Of a stretch of DNA of 64,000 nucleotides, positions 12,288 to 24,397 are shown piece after piece. Every line of letters starts with the position of its first letter. Within the stretch, counting starts at the first letter, position 1. Source of the stretch: Zonotrichia leucophrys gambelii. Taxonomy: Eukaryota; Chordata; Aves; Passeriformes; Passerellidae. The DNA is taken from assembly GCF_028769735.1 (NCBI RefSeq), contig NC_088176.1:21389501-21453500 (forward strand). The letters run 5' to 3'. The position numbers and the translations under genes were made by a program. A model generated the notes under the pieces. The model did not search any database, had not been told where the DNA came from, and saw only the letters and a program-made list of their open reading frames with translations.

Positions 12288-13252
12288 TATTCACAGAAAC
12301 TTCAGGTAGTTGAGGTTGGAAAGGATCCCCCTGCTCAAACCATGGTCAGCTCCAGTAGGCTGCTCAGGATCGCATCCAGTCAGATTAAGCAGAACTCTAA
12401 GGATTAAGGAGAACTCCAAGAACTCTTTTTTTACTCGGGCATTTGCAGAGTTGAATCACTCTTACAGTAAAAAGATGAATTTTTTTTCTTTTAATGCTGA
12501 ATGGAACATACAATATGTCAGTTTGTGCCGGCTGTCTTGTCCTTTCATTGGCTGCTACAGCACCTGGATCTATCATCTTTACTTGCTTCTACTGTTCAGT
12601 TATATACATGAATAAGCTCCGCTATGAGCCTTCTCTAGGCTGAGCAGTCCCACACAGTTCTCTCTCTCCAAGCTTTTCCTTGGATAACAAATGCTCCAGT
12701 CCTGTGACCATCTCTGTGGCCCTTTGCTGGATTTGGTCTGGTCTGCTGGTGTCTGTTCTTTCCCTCCCCCATCCCTCCTGGGGAGCCCCACAGTGAGCGC
12801 AGCACTCCCGATGGGTTGAACTTGATGTGGTTCTCACTGACCGATGTCTCCATGTCAAGGTACCTCGGAGTGGCAGCATTGTGGTCCCAGGTGTCAGCCC
12901 CTCCTGCCAATTTATCATCTGCAAACCTTCTGAGGGTGCCTTCTGTCCTGTCATCCCAGTCATTAATGGAGATGCTAGACAGTACTGATGCAAGTGCTCA
13001 CCTCTGAGGTTACAGCATCAGTGACTGGCCCCCATCTGGATTTCATGCACTGATCACAGCTGTGTGAGCCAGGCAGTTGAGCCAGGTCTCAGTCTATACC
13101 ACAGCCATTTTATCCACCCCTCTTCAGTTTGTCTGTAAGGATATTCTGGTACACAGTGTCAGAAACCTTGCAAAAGCCAGGAAACAAAATCCACTTCTCT
13201 TCCTGCATCTAATGAGCTAGTCATCTTGTAGAAGGCTTTCAGATTCGTTAAA
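12288..13252 (-). mobile_element. CR1 LINE, 3' end, diverged, 5'-truncated
   Basis: Reading the plus strand gives the antisense of CR1 from its 3' end inward. CAGGTAGTTGAGGTTGGAAAGG (12304 on) is followed by CTGCTCAAACC. The region 12460-12600 then matches the 'cagtaaagaagttcttcc...cagtttgtgcc...cctgtc' part in degraded form. Next come CTTCTCTAGGCTGAGCAGTCC, GTGGCCCTTTGCTGGA, CATCTGCAAACCTTCTGAGGGTG, GTCATTAATGGAGATG and GTGACTGGCCCCCATCTGGA, and finally the AGTTTGTCTGTAAGGATATTC...GTGTCAGAAACC segment up to about 13252. It therefore covers the 3' UTR and the tail of ORF2. It is about 960 bp, truncated at its 5' end in the usual CR1 manner, with no poly(A) tail and no target duplication, as expected for CR1. 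The open frames of 63-123 codons inside it are shadows of the dead element. Confidence 0.85.
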
Positions 13253-16200
13253 CATTATTTCATTATCTTTTTCTCTTATCAACTTGTTATAATATTGTAC
13301 TTTTTATATCTTATTTGACATCGTACTATGAACATATACATTAATTGAAGATTCCTATTCTTATATTAAAAATAATCTTGATAGACCAGGAATGTGTCTT
13401 ACAACTGAAAGATTGCCTAGACTTCCAATCTGAAAAGCTTTTTTTTTTTGATGTTAACAGATGTCAAGTTATCATCTGTATATAAATATAAGTCCTATGG
13501 ACATAACAAGGCTTAAACATTTAGTGTTTAGCTGAACAGAGTGTAAGACAACTGGAAAGTATTTTCTCTTTTTGGCATTTTTTAGAATGTGTTATTTTTG
13601 TTAAAATAAAGGGACTGCAAGAAACAATGGTGTATGTTTAATATCCATTTTGTGTTGTAGATACTGGCTGTTCGTGTCGCTGTTATTGCTAATCAGAGCT
13701 GCATGGTTAATTTCCCCATAAGTCACAATGAATATTTACACTGGAATGTGTCATTGTCCTAAATGAATTTAAGGCTGCTGTCTCTTGCCAGCAGAACATG
13801 TTTCCAGAGACATCTGTTTATCCTCAGAGTCTGGACAGTAGGGAAAAAAGAGTCAAGGGAACCATTCTACACTTTCTTGTGGATGCTGTATATAAGTTAA
13901 AAGGTTTTAAATAAAATGTTCTCCCAGTCACTATCACTGGTGCAACTTCAGCAGCAGCAGAGGTGTGAGGATACTGGCACAGGTTACAGTCACTGTCTTC
14001 CAAGCTTTATTCATTTCAGAGCTGGATATCTGCTGTTCAAATCTACTGGGCTGGCTTTCAGGGCTGCTAATACTTGATTCTAAGTAGTGCTGCACAGCTG
14101 TGAAACAGTGTTCAAAACTGTCAGTGAGTTGTGTAGACAAAGTCATGCTGCATTAAGCAGAGCTGGACAATTGTGCAATAGGCTGACATTTTAAGTTCTT
14201 TTTCAAATTTTTAAATAAATTGTATTGAGTCTCCCTCTATGATAGTTCTGTTCATGCTTTGTTTTTCTTGAAACAGCAGTAGTAGTGTATTGGAAACTTT
14301 GAATTTGACAATATTTTGTTTTTGTGTCTTTCCAATTGCTTATGCTTGTCTTGTTAGGACTGAAAAGTAAACTGAATGAGCAAGGAGACCCAGCTTGTTT
14401 GGAGTATTTAACACTTGTGGTGACTGTGATGATACTGCAAGTAATTTTGAGCCATTAACATTTATGGAAGTAATATTCTGTTCAGCGTGCTCATTACACT
14501 TTATGAACAGGGAAATGTTTTATTGTATTGATTTTAAACCAGTTTTTTAAGCTCTGGATTTACCTCTTAGCTGGTGAGGCCACATTGAGGATACAAGCAT
14601 GAGAGTTAATTCACCTTGTCCTGTTCGTTACGCAGTGCCTCCCATGGAGTGGGAGTGGGAGTGTAGCAGAGATGAGAACCACAGCACTACAAGCTGTTCT
14701 ACAACTCAGGAAATATGTCTGCCTGAATTTCCCCTGAAATTTTGATTGCATACAGTGCTCTTGTCTTCCACATTCAAGTTGTTGTGGACTAAGATGACGT
14801 TACATGGAATAGATGCTGTGTTCAAACATTGTCAAGGGTACATTGTCACTACACATGGCTTTTGTAGTCAGAAAAGTGCATCTTGGGGCCCATTCTGATG
14901 AGAGGAATTTGGTAATGGAAGATTATGATGAGAAAATGTGGCTATCTTGCATTGAAATTGCTAAAGCATGTTTTTAAACAGAAGGATAGTAGAGAGCTAG
15001 GACAGATCAATTCATTATAGAGATCTAGGGAGAGATTCTTGCTGCACTTGTAATGACAGTTGATGACCTCAGTGGAGGTAAGTTTTTACCCTCTGTTGTC
15101 CTTGAGTGTGGATGTGCTCATGTGCATAGATATGATGGAGTACACTTGTAGGAGAAGTGTGCTAGATAAACTAACCACAGAAGGTAGAGCCCTGCTGTCA
15201 TCATGATTTAAAAGAAAACTAATGTATAGAAAATGATTAATGCCTATTGAAGGAAGCTTTTTGTACCCTTTCGAATGCTTGGAATATGTTTCCTAAATGG
15301 AACTGCTATTTCTTTTGACCTGTAAATCCTATCTTGAAGTATTAGGCCTTGTTTTCTTGTTCTCTCACTCCCTTTCTTTCATCTAAATCCACATGAACAT
15401 ATTACTTATCCTTTTGAAGGATTTATGAAAAGAATGCATCCATGCCCATTTATTCTGCCTTGAAGGAAAAAACAATGAATGCATAAATGATGTTACTTTA
15501 CATTGAGGAACTGTGAAGAATTGAAAAGCATCTTATCAAGTGAGTATGCTGGAATTTGATTGAAAAAAAATAATATCTGTAAAATAAAAATGGAATTAGG
15601 CAAAAGTGTAAAGTCATAATTCAACCTGAGCTTAGACATTTAATGTTCACCTGGGGAGGTTGTTTTTCTTGGATTGTGTGCTGACAGGACTGAAACCTCA
15701 AATGGAGCCAAATGAGTGTGCCTTGTGCACCCAGGACAAACAGCATGACAGTGATTTTAGCCCCCTACAGGAAAGTTTTGAGCCAGTAGGCTTTGATAAC
15801 CATATTGCTGTTTTGAGTAGAGCAGTGTTAGAGAGATGCCTTATAAAAAGACTCTTAGAAAATGTGAAAAGTGATTTCTGAACAATGTAAAAAGAGGGTT
15901 TTCTGTGCCTTTTTTCCAATGAATCATGTGAGAGAAAGTGTAGAAGTAGGCTTTGTGCGGGGTTTACATAATTGTAAAAAGAAAAGATTTTGGGGCAGAT
16001 TGAGAAAGAAGGACCTGACTCCTGGGTTTTCATTTAATTGGAAAGTCTTTTTTTCCAAAATGTAATTTGAGTAGAATTAGGGGGTGAAGCCTAGCCACAA
16101 ATAGGAAAAGATGTTTGTGTAAAAATACTAGGGTCAAATAGTCTTTGTATATTCCTCTGAGACTGAACACATGCTTTGGAAAACTGGTGTCCAGTAAGCA

Positions 16201-16714
16201 TTCATCCACCTTGAGAGTTCAAGCAGCGTGTGAGGCTCTGTAGTGTGCTTTTGGGGCTCCCTAAAAGGGCTGCTGAGAAGACTGGTGAAGCTTTAACCAG
16301 GAGTATAGGTCTGAGGGATGTAATGGGTATTTAATGGGAAAAATAAAAAAATCCTGTAATCTCTGAAACTCTTAGGGCTTTGCTCTATAGGACTAAAGGA
16401 TGCAAAACATGGCAGCATGGAGAGGGTCCCTGCAAGTCACTTTTGGTGGGGAAAAGAAAGGGAGAATTCAATGTAGACAAGGAATGGAAAGCCAGTTACG
16501 AAGCCTGGTGATATGTCCTGAAGAGCAGACTGTCATTTTAAGCGGCCTTGAGCCAACCTTGTTTTGGGGACCTGCTATTTTGTCTTAATCCCAGCATTTT
16601 AATTCTTTCTTCATGAGTGGTGTCTAGGATATGAACTTTGAACATGTTTTGCCTGATCGCTGTAGGACAGGTGTACAGATAGGGTTGAATAAATGCCGTG
16701 AAAATGTTGTAGTC
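13253..16714. other. AT-rich non-coding stretch, no gene seen
   Basis: No repeat family is recognised and there is no exon. Frames up to 111 codons overlap on both strands at 15660-16033 but match nothing I know. A short G/A-rich imperfect repeat (GAGTGG/GGAGTG) lies around 14646-14664. Confidence 0.55.
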
Positions 16715-17300
16715 ACAAAACGGCCATAGATGTCCTAATTCCAGACACTCAGCATTATATATTAGACAGCGGCTCTGCTCAAACAGTAAAAGAACACGTC
16801 ACTATATATCCCTGTCAGATTAAAAAACTAATTTGAAAAGATTAATGTATTCCATTCCTGTTAGCCTGAATCAGATACCGCTGTGCCTACAGCAGCACTG
16901 CCTCCTGATTATTGAATTTTTATGGCCTTGTAATTAATTGCAGATTCCCTGTTTTGTTCTATTTCTTTTTCTCTGACATTTTAATTTCAACAAAAAGCAG
17001 CGGTCTCCATGCAGCCTCTCTCAGGAGATCCTAATGGCCTATAAAACAAAATGACTTATAGATATGGCACCCACTTCAGTTGGCTAGCGATTGTTCGAAA
17101 CCTTGCTGATCACGCGGAATTTAATTTTTTCCCTTCCTCTACTGTACTTATTTCTTGTCTATTAAATTGCAGCTCCAGTGTCCTGACTAACAAATGGATG
17201 GTAACAAAGTGCTACCCTTCTGTAATACATTACTGTTGCCACATGCAAATTTTTTTCTTAAAAAATTGCGGTTCATTTTATCTAATTATAAATGAATAAG
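16715..17300. promoter_or_regulatory. Candidate conserved non-coding element / enhancer
   Basis: This block stands out from its surroundings by several isolated CpGs in AT-rich DNA (ACGGCC, AGCGGC, ACACGTCAC, TACCGC, AGCGGT, TAGCGATTGTTCGAAA, CACGCGG) together with dense homeodomain cores. ATTA/TAAT cores include TTGTAATTAATTGCAG near 16930 and TCTAATTATAAATGAATAA near 17280, with CCTAATGGCC between them. Retained CpGs plus clustered homeobox sites are typical of vertebrate developmental enhancers. This is inferred from composition only, because conservation cannot be seen in one genome. No gene or repeat explains the block. Confidence 0.33.
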
Positions 17301-17577
17301 TGACTCTTGCACATGAATAGAATATTCAGTCCTTGACTCTGCATGTGAGAATTTTATGTTCTGGTAAATCATTTAGATTTATTATAGGTTTAAAGAATCA
17401 AATGTGTTTTAGATTCATTTTGCATTTTCTGTTTCCTCCTTCTTCCCAAAATACTGGAATGTGCAAAAATGATTTATTTCTGTGCTGTAGAAAGGCATGT
17501 TAGCATGACTTGCCATCTCCCAGTGAAACTCCTGGAGTTACTGAAGGCTAGTAGGAGTGAATTATTGTTATTTATGT

Positions 17578-17710
17578 TACAGTAGTGCCTTGAGATCAGA
17601 ACTCCATTTTTCTGGGCACTGTACCAACACATAATAAAAGATCATCTTTGCCCAAAAGAGTTTATAACCAAATGAAAGTCTCGTCAAAGGGAGGGCTGCA
17701 TCTGGGCTGT
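17578..17710 (-). mobile_element. Ancient amniote interspersed-repeat fragment
   Basis: The wording TGCCTTGAGATCAGAACTCC, then GGGCACTGTACCAACACATAATAAAAGA, then CTTTGCCCAAAAGAGTTTATAA corresponds to a family I know from turtles and other sauropsids ('...GATCAGGGCCCCATTGTGCTAGGCGCTGTACAAACACATA...CCCTGCCCCAAAGAGCTTACAATCTAA'). The match is colinear over about 110 bases but heavily mutated. Element class and orientation are not certain; the minus strand is nominal. A second, shorter trace lies near 54830. Confidence 0.5.
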
Positions 17711-20700
17711 ATCTTGTAAGGGAGGAAAGAGTGGTAGGGATTGGCAATGCCAGTGCATTGGGGGATGTCAGGTAAGGCTGTTGTGGTGCCAGGGATGCTC
17801 TAAGCCAGGAAAGAGCTGACTGTGTGGGGAGCAGGGATGACGAGATGACAAAACCTGGGATTGCCATAATACATCCTGCAGAGGTGTCATAGACTGGTGT
17901 GAGTGTCATTTCTGCTCTCTGCTCTGTCTGCACCTTCCCTGGATGAAGCTGGCTCAGTGGATCTTCGTGTTACACCCGTTGGGCTGAGCTGTCATTTCAT
18001 TAGCACATTCCTTCCCTGTGCTCCCAGGAGCTCCTGGGCACTGTCCCCTCTCAGTGGTGAAGTACTTGTCAAAGCGGTGGGGTGTGAGGTGGCTGCTGGA
18101 GTAGCAGGGCTGTCTGAGAGCTGCTGATGAAGAGCTTCGCATGAACTGATTTCAAAGCAGCCAGCTGAAATGTTTGTAATCTGACTGCAGCAGCACTGAG
18201 CTTGGCATTGGATGTGAAATCTGCTTGCAAAACAGAGTGAATCACTTTCCACGCTGCTAAAACAAGTCTGTTCTTAGATTAGCTTGCGTCCAGGTTTCCA
18301 CAGACATACCTGTCTCATAACAATGGCTGAAGATGGTGACGGTGTGGTGACCGCAGCGGGTGCTCAGCTGTGCGTACCCTGTTCCAGAGAAAGGGCTGCT
18401 GTCTCCATGCTAAGCTTGTAGCCTTCTTCCCAGGCTTGGAAATTAGACATAAAGGCATGTGTGGGTGAGTGGAGTGACAAGAAGTTACTGATCCAATTCA
18501 GCATGTATTATCTTTTAAGTACAAACTTATCTAAATGGTAGCACTTAGGGGGATAGTCAATACTGACTGTAAATTCCTACTGTTCCCACACTAGAAAATG
18601 CTACAATAATAAAAAATATGGTTTTGCTGGATTGAAGTCCTGTTTGCTGCAGCTTTCAGCTCCATGACTGAAATGCAGGCAGTAATCTTTTCATAGCTAT
18701 TGCAAAATTCTGGAGAGAATTCTTGACAGGGATGGAAATCGTGTATTTCTAAGAGAAGCTATATCTATTTTCCATCATCTCTTCTCTTTCATGTGTATGT
18801 GTAATTCAAACAGACAAAAAAAGCCCCTACCAACACACTCTTCTCAAATTTAAGAAAGAATAGTTTAGACAAAACAGCCCTTTTAAATGTTAGCATGACC
18901 TTTGCTCCTCTGCTGTGCTGCCTTTTCATAAGATATCAATGCAAAAGCCTTTCTGTGTGTTCATTGTGCTGAAAAAGGACTGCCCCTTCCATCCATCTCT
19001 GTTCCTAACCAAACCCACCAGGACTGGCACCCTTTACCTGGAGTGTCCCATCCACTTTGTTTGGGCATCTGAATGGTGGCAGGAGCCTTGCCTGTCCCAT
19101 TCTGCAAATTCCTGATTGGGTGTCAAAAAAATGTGCAATGGTTTTGACATGTATTAGAAATAGATGTTCAAGAGGTCATCTGACATCTGTGAGGACCTGG
19201 AGAAAAAGTTACATTTTAATTTTTATCATTTAACTTAAGTTAATATCTAGAATAAAGAAATTATTTATTTTTTGGGATGGAGGGGAAGCTATTTTCATGG
19301 TCCATGGCTTGAATGGGCTTTAGCTAAGAAACTTTGGATAATGCATTTTTACCAGTGAATATCTCCTGTCTGCTGTCAGTTACATTCCCTCTTTCAATTT
19401 GGAAAGGACATTCCAGGCTGCATTCATGAATGGACTTCTTTTTTTTAAATAATTATATTTAGGAATCAAAATCCAATCTGGTTATCTAATTCAGATGCAT
19501 TTAGGATTTTTTTTTCTTAAATTTTTAATGCAAAAAAAATCTGAAATAGTATTTGTGAACATATAAATGTTTTTAAAGTCACTGTCAGAAATCAGCTTAC
19601 CCAGACCTGAATATCAAGTTCAATTCAGTAGTTTAAATGAGGTACTACTATATTTATGTACAGCCTTCCAAAGTATAGGAATGGTGTGATTACATTTTGC
19701 TTCTGGCTGTTTGTATTTTAAGAAATGCTTTATCTTCTTTTGTCATTTTATCAAATGTTAGTTCTGGTGTTTGGTACTAGGAATGTGTGTAGAGAAAAAA
19801 AGGGTACAGAAATGGACTGGTGGATTGGGAACTGTCTGACTCTGGCCACATGTGATGTTGCCATAAGGATTTAAGCAGGTATATGCTGCAAAACTGGACA
19901 CATGAAAAATATTTCTGGATCTATAAAGCTTTCATCCATAGTGCACTTAAACATCACTTATTTATTTGTGCAGTTTTCAGCAGTTTTATCACCCTGCCCT
20001 GGTTTTAACCAGACCATACCAGAACTGGAATCTAAAGAATTCTATCACATGGAAGAAAGTATAACCAGCAATTGTATTTGTGACTGGAGAAGTGGGAGAC
20101 GATTCTAGCTTTGATTCCTCTAAAATGGTCTATTTTGAAAAAGAGGTTTTCCAGACTATATAAGGAAATTTTGAGTTGTTTTCTTTTATCCTTCTCTGTT
20201 TGTTTGCTTTGAGAAGAAGTTTCGTACGTCTGTATGGTAGAAAAAACAAGAAGAATCCTTGTTAGAAAGGACTGCAGTGTTGTTTGATTTGGTTCTGTTT
20301 TCACCAGGGTGATTTCTAACTTGTAAAGAGAAAAGTGCTCTAAACCCTGTCATTTTCATGTGAGATTTGGTGTATTTTTCAGTTTCAAATAGCTTAGCCC
20401 ATCTCTTTTGAAAGTAAGAAATCCCTGTGCTCTTTCTGCATTGAAGGTGCTATTAAGTTCAAGTGTGACAAAGACAAGGTTAAAAAATGTAAGTGGAGAG
20501 AGCAGTTAGGGGAGAATGAGCATAACTATTGACTTAATTGTTGACATCTGAACTGAAATGTCTCCTTTAAAATCAGTGCCTTTGGATTAGCTTTTTCAGA
20601 CAACATCTGTGTTCTGGTGGTTTTGTCAGTCTTAACTCTCCTACAAGAAAACAGTAACCCTACATAGTCATTAAAACTGTGGGTTTTCCCAGAACATGAA

Positions 20701-20879
20701 ACAGAAACCATAGGGGGTTATGCATTAAAAGACTAGGTTGTATAAAAAGGAAGAGGTTGTTATGAGGAGGACAGAAGGATCTGACCTTCTGACATTGGTC
20801 TTACTATTCTAAAATAAAATTGAAGTTTATTTTACAAAGACGGGTAAAATATTTTCAAAATATATTCTTCCAAATGCTG
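17711..20879. other. Non-coding stretch, no gene seen
   Basis: Slightly GC-richer from 17700 to 18420 with a few CpGs (GATGGTGACGGTGTGGTGACCGCAGCGG around 18331-18360), then AT-rich. Overlapping frames of 60-118 codons on both strands around 17577-18252 look like composition effects. No repeat is recognised. Confidence 0.5.
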
Positions 20880-21140
20880 TAAATGAAGGATGTTAATTCT
20901 AATCAGTTGACATAAGAAGAGTGAATTTTTAATTGCTGGTAATAAATAAGTATATTATTCTTTTTGTGCAGGAGTTAATTATACATAGTGGAGATGAGCT
21001 GTGGTGTTAGAAATGGTATTTCAATTTACACATGCTCGAGTCTACAGATAGCTCAAGCTTGAGCAAATGTCTCTTTCCTTAGAGCAGATCATGCTGTAAT
21101 TTCAATTTGTGCAAGATTAGAAGAATAGCTTTCAGTCCCT
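20880..21140. promoter_or_regulatory. Candidate regulatory block, homeodomain-site rich
   Basis: It contains TTAATTCTAATCAGTTGACA, TTTTTAATTGCTGGTAAT, GAGTTAATTATACA and CTGTAATTTCAATTTG within 260 bases, plus a perfect 14-bp palindrome GCTCAAGCTTGAGC at 21051-21064. Dense TAATT cores with interspersed GC words fit a conserved non-coding element. The call rests on composition only. Confidence 0.25.
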
Positions 21141-21419
21141 GGCTCTTACCTTGGTGTAAGTGAAAGACATATTTGGTCCCACTTGCAAGAGTTGTTCTTT
21201 GTTTTCAGCTCACTTGACCTGCCTTTGCATCATGTTTTCTGCATGTGTAGAGTTAAAACTGGGTTTAGTTTATAGTGAGGATTAATTAATTTGAAAAAGG
21301 CTGGATTTACCTAATTTGAACATGTTACCATAACAGTTTTATTTAAAGCCTTTCATCTGACTGATTTTATTTCTCTGTAAATTGTGGATGGTATTATTTT
21401 TCCTAGTGTAAAGGGTATG

Positions 21420-21790
21420 CAAGTAAATTTAAAAAGATTAATGAGCCTTTGCTCTCTAATATAATTTCTGTACAATCCTATATCTTATTTATACATTCAG
21501 AAAATAGACAAAATGGTGATGTTTTGGCTTGCAGAGCCTTCAGAGTGTATAAATAACATGTATTATTGCATATAAATTATATTGGAGTGCAGATGCTCGT
21601 TCATCTTTTGAAATTTATCTACATAGTTTAGCGCTCCCGTCCACAAATGCTTGAAACCAATCTGGCACCTGCAGGAAGTGATACATTTCTGAGCCCAAAA
21701 AATGGCACTAAGGGAAATGTCACTCTGGACTTGACTGTAATATAGACTCTGTTTACTGCCACACCCACAAATAAAAATTTCCCTTACCAA
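21420..21790. promoter_or_regulatory. Candidate conserved non-coding block
   Basis: AT-rich sequence with AAAGATTAATGAGCC, TTATTGCATATAAATTA (an octamer/POU-like TGCATATAAAT) and the non-repetitive GC words TAGCGCTCCCGTCCAC and GGCACCTGCAGGAAG. The mix of POU/homeodomain cores with CpG-bearing islands of complexity is unlike the flanking sequence. No coding frame beyond 75 codons. This is inference. Confidence 0.25.
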
Positions 21791-22189
21791 AGGGAGTGAA
21801 GTTTTTGTCCTCTTTTTTTTTGATATAGCTTTGTTCCAGAGTGTCAGGTCCAGAACTGTTGACTTCTGTGAACACCTTTGCAGCTAAAGCCGCATAAATT
21901 ATGCCCTGTACAACAAGGTCCTTAGAAACAAGTTGCTTTCTTGTTATAATTTAATTATTCTTTTACTTGTTCTCAGTAAATAGTTGCTATTTGTATCACT
22001 AGTTCCCGCACACTAACTGGAGTCCTTAGGCAAGGTCTACTTCAGAAGCCACATGAGGTTAAAAATTGCCTGTGCATCTAAAATAACACATGTTAATGTT
22101 CCTTTTTTATAAATGGAACCAAGAAGATTGAAACACTGCAAGATAGGTAGAGAGAGTGAATAAGGATAGAGGTGTTGGAAAGTGTCTTT

Positions 22190-22880
22190 TACAAGGGATT
22201 AGAGAAGGGAGAGACCTGAATCTGGAGATAAGTTTTGGTGAAGAGTAAGAAGCTGAGGCTTGTGGGAAGAGCCAGGCACAACTGCAGGGGTATTTCAGCA
22301 GTCTGCTTTGTTACTTGGGTACAGGCAGACTGATATGCCTTTTCCTTAACTCTCTGCCCTCACTACCCACCTTTCACCCATCAAAATGCCTTTAGGCAGA
22401 ATATGCAAAAATATTTCATGCTCCCTGATGACTGCTAGTGTGCAAATTTGTGAGCAGTCCTTCGGCAGATTCTGCCACTTTCGTGTTGCTCAGGTTTGTT
22501 GAGGTGCTCTCCCAATAGGAGTTGGAAACCTGCAAAAGGCATGCAATACATTCTGCTGACTTCTGGCTGCTTTGCCAAGGCGTAGAAAGATTGGATGTGA
22601 CTGGTGCGAGCAGGAGTGGGTGGCCCCTTGGTAGGAAATGTGATGTTGGACAGCCCAACAGGAGGGGCAGGCAGGGGTCTCTGAAGTGGTGATGGTGTGG
22701 AGTTCCTGGTACCCACAAGCCTCAGAAAAGACCAAATCTGGGTTTATCAGAATAGGTGGAACATGGATATAAGATGATCCCTGCAGGTGACAAAAGGGAA
22801 GTTTGGTGTGGAAACTGGGAAAATTCAGAGCTAGACAGAGTAGTGTGTTTGTGCACCATTCTCTCCACTTAAACACTCAC
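22190..22880. other. Moderately GC-rich unique segment, nature unknown
   Basis: It has a higher GC content than its neighbours, and three overlapping minus-strand frames of 93-128 codons are open. No protein family is recognised in any of them and no known repeat is seen. It could be an untranslated exon of a long non-coding RNA, a decayed repeat, or nothing. Confidence 0.3.
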
Positions 22881-23219
22881 GTGTCTAATGCAACCATCAC
22901 AGGCTGCCTAGGAATTAGGTTCTGCATCCACTCAGGTCTTATGTTAGACCTGCATGAAATGTAATTGCATCTCAGAGCTTGTCAAACTAATTGTGGCTTC
23001 AGTTTGTGGTGTAGGTACTTTTATTTAGTGAGCTGGGAGAAGTTTAAAGTGATTGAGATCGAGACTCCTATGGGAATCCCATGACATACCATCTTTAGGC
23101 AGTCTAATACTCTTAAAACTTGCCCTATAGCATATAAACTTTGTGGGACAGAACTTCCAGTTTTGGCATTTTTCAACCTGCAGATTATATTGCTTCTAAA
23201 TTTTTTATTTTCACCATCA

Positions 23220-23700
23220 CATTCTAATGATACCCTTTATCCACACCCATGACCTGCTTCCTGCCCAAAGCACAATGGAGAAATTGCTCAGCAAACACAT
23301 CTCTCTGAGTAAACCCTGTGGACTGTGTATGTACTACCTTATTTTTAAATACTATAAATGCAGATGTAAGAGTGTTTTATCGATTCTTAATCCCTCCCCA
23401 GCACACTGCTCTATTAATAACAAATGCAACAATATGTTACAAATACTCAGAGCACCAATGTGTTAGCATAAAACCAGCAATAAATTCCCATCCTTCGCAT
23501 AAAGTGAAAATCCCTAACAGTGTGCTCTGCAATTTGCTCACACTAAGAGCAATCAAGAGCCAGACATAATGTAAAGGTGCTGCTGCGAGTAGCCAAAACA
23601 TACAACATAATTTCATTTTGTGTTCAGAGAAACTGATCTTTAAAAAGGTCCCTGAAGTAATTCTGCTTGGCTGGGAATAACCTAAAAGAACCTGCTACAG
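23220..23700. promoter_or_regulatory. Candidate conserved non-coding block
   Basis: About 480 bases of non-repetitive sequence with GTTTTATCGATTCTTAATCCC (a GATA/CUX-like ATCGAT and a TAATCC bicoid-type core), CTCTATTAATAACAAATGC, CAATATGTTACAAATAC and CATACAACATAATTTCATTT. The transcription-factor-like words are dense and there is no coding potential. Conservation is not tested. Confidence 0.25.
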
Positions 23701-24397
23701 TTAGCACTACACCTTGGATGTAATGGTGTGTTTCGGAGTAGGAACCAATAGTTATGACTATGTTAATAGGTTTATACTTTTTCCATCTTATGCTAAGATA
23801 TGGGATTTATCCTCTAGCCACATAAAGAAATTTCTATTAAATGAAAGGAGATGGATGGGGTTGCACCAAACATTCAAGTTTCTCATTTTAAATAAGGATG
23901 ACATGGTTAAATTTAAGAACATAATTTCTGTACGTGGCTGATCTTGGACAGTTGAAAGTGGGAACAATGAAATTCAGTGTAATGTAACGATACAATGGCA
24001 AACAGATTTGGAAGGTTTGCATTCCTTTGTCTGTTCATCTGGCACATAATGTAATTTGTTTCCCAGTTGAAAATGTTCAGCTATCTACACCTCCCTTTTT
24101 GCTTTTGGCTGAGACCTTCTGTATGCTTGTGTACCACTCACAACTGCACTACAGCTACACTTCCGTTTCTGTGTGTACAGTGAATTAATCCAGAGTGGGA
24201 GCAGTGTAAGAACTGAGTCAGCCAAATGCAACTCGTACACTTTGCAGTGTTTTTCTCACTGTTTTCCTCAGTATATGATTTTCTGGGATGCCCATTGGTG
24301 GTCTGGTTGGTGTGCTGTGACTGTAGCCCCTTACTGTGGTCCTCCTCGTGTTTCTAAGTACCTCCTTCTGAAATACCGCACTTTCCAGAGATGTGTA

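Noticed and set aside
12600..13007. Several overlapping frames of 63-123 codons
   Set aside because: They are shadows inside a decayed CR1 element.
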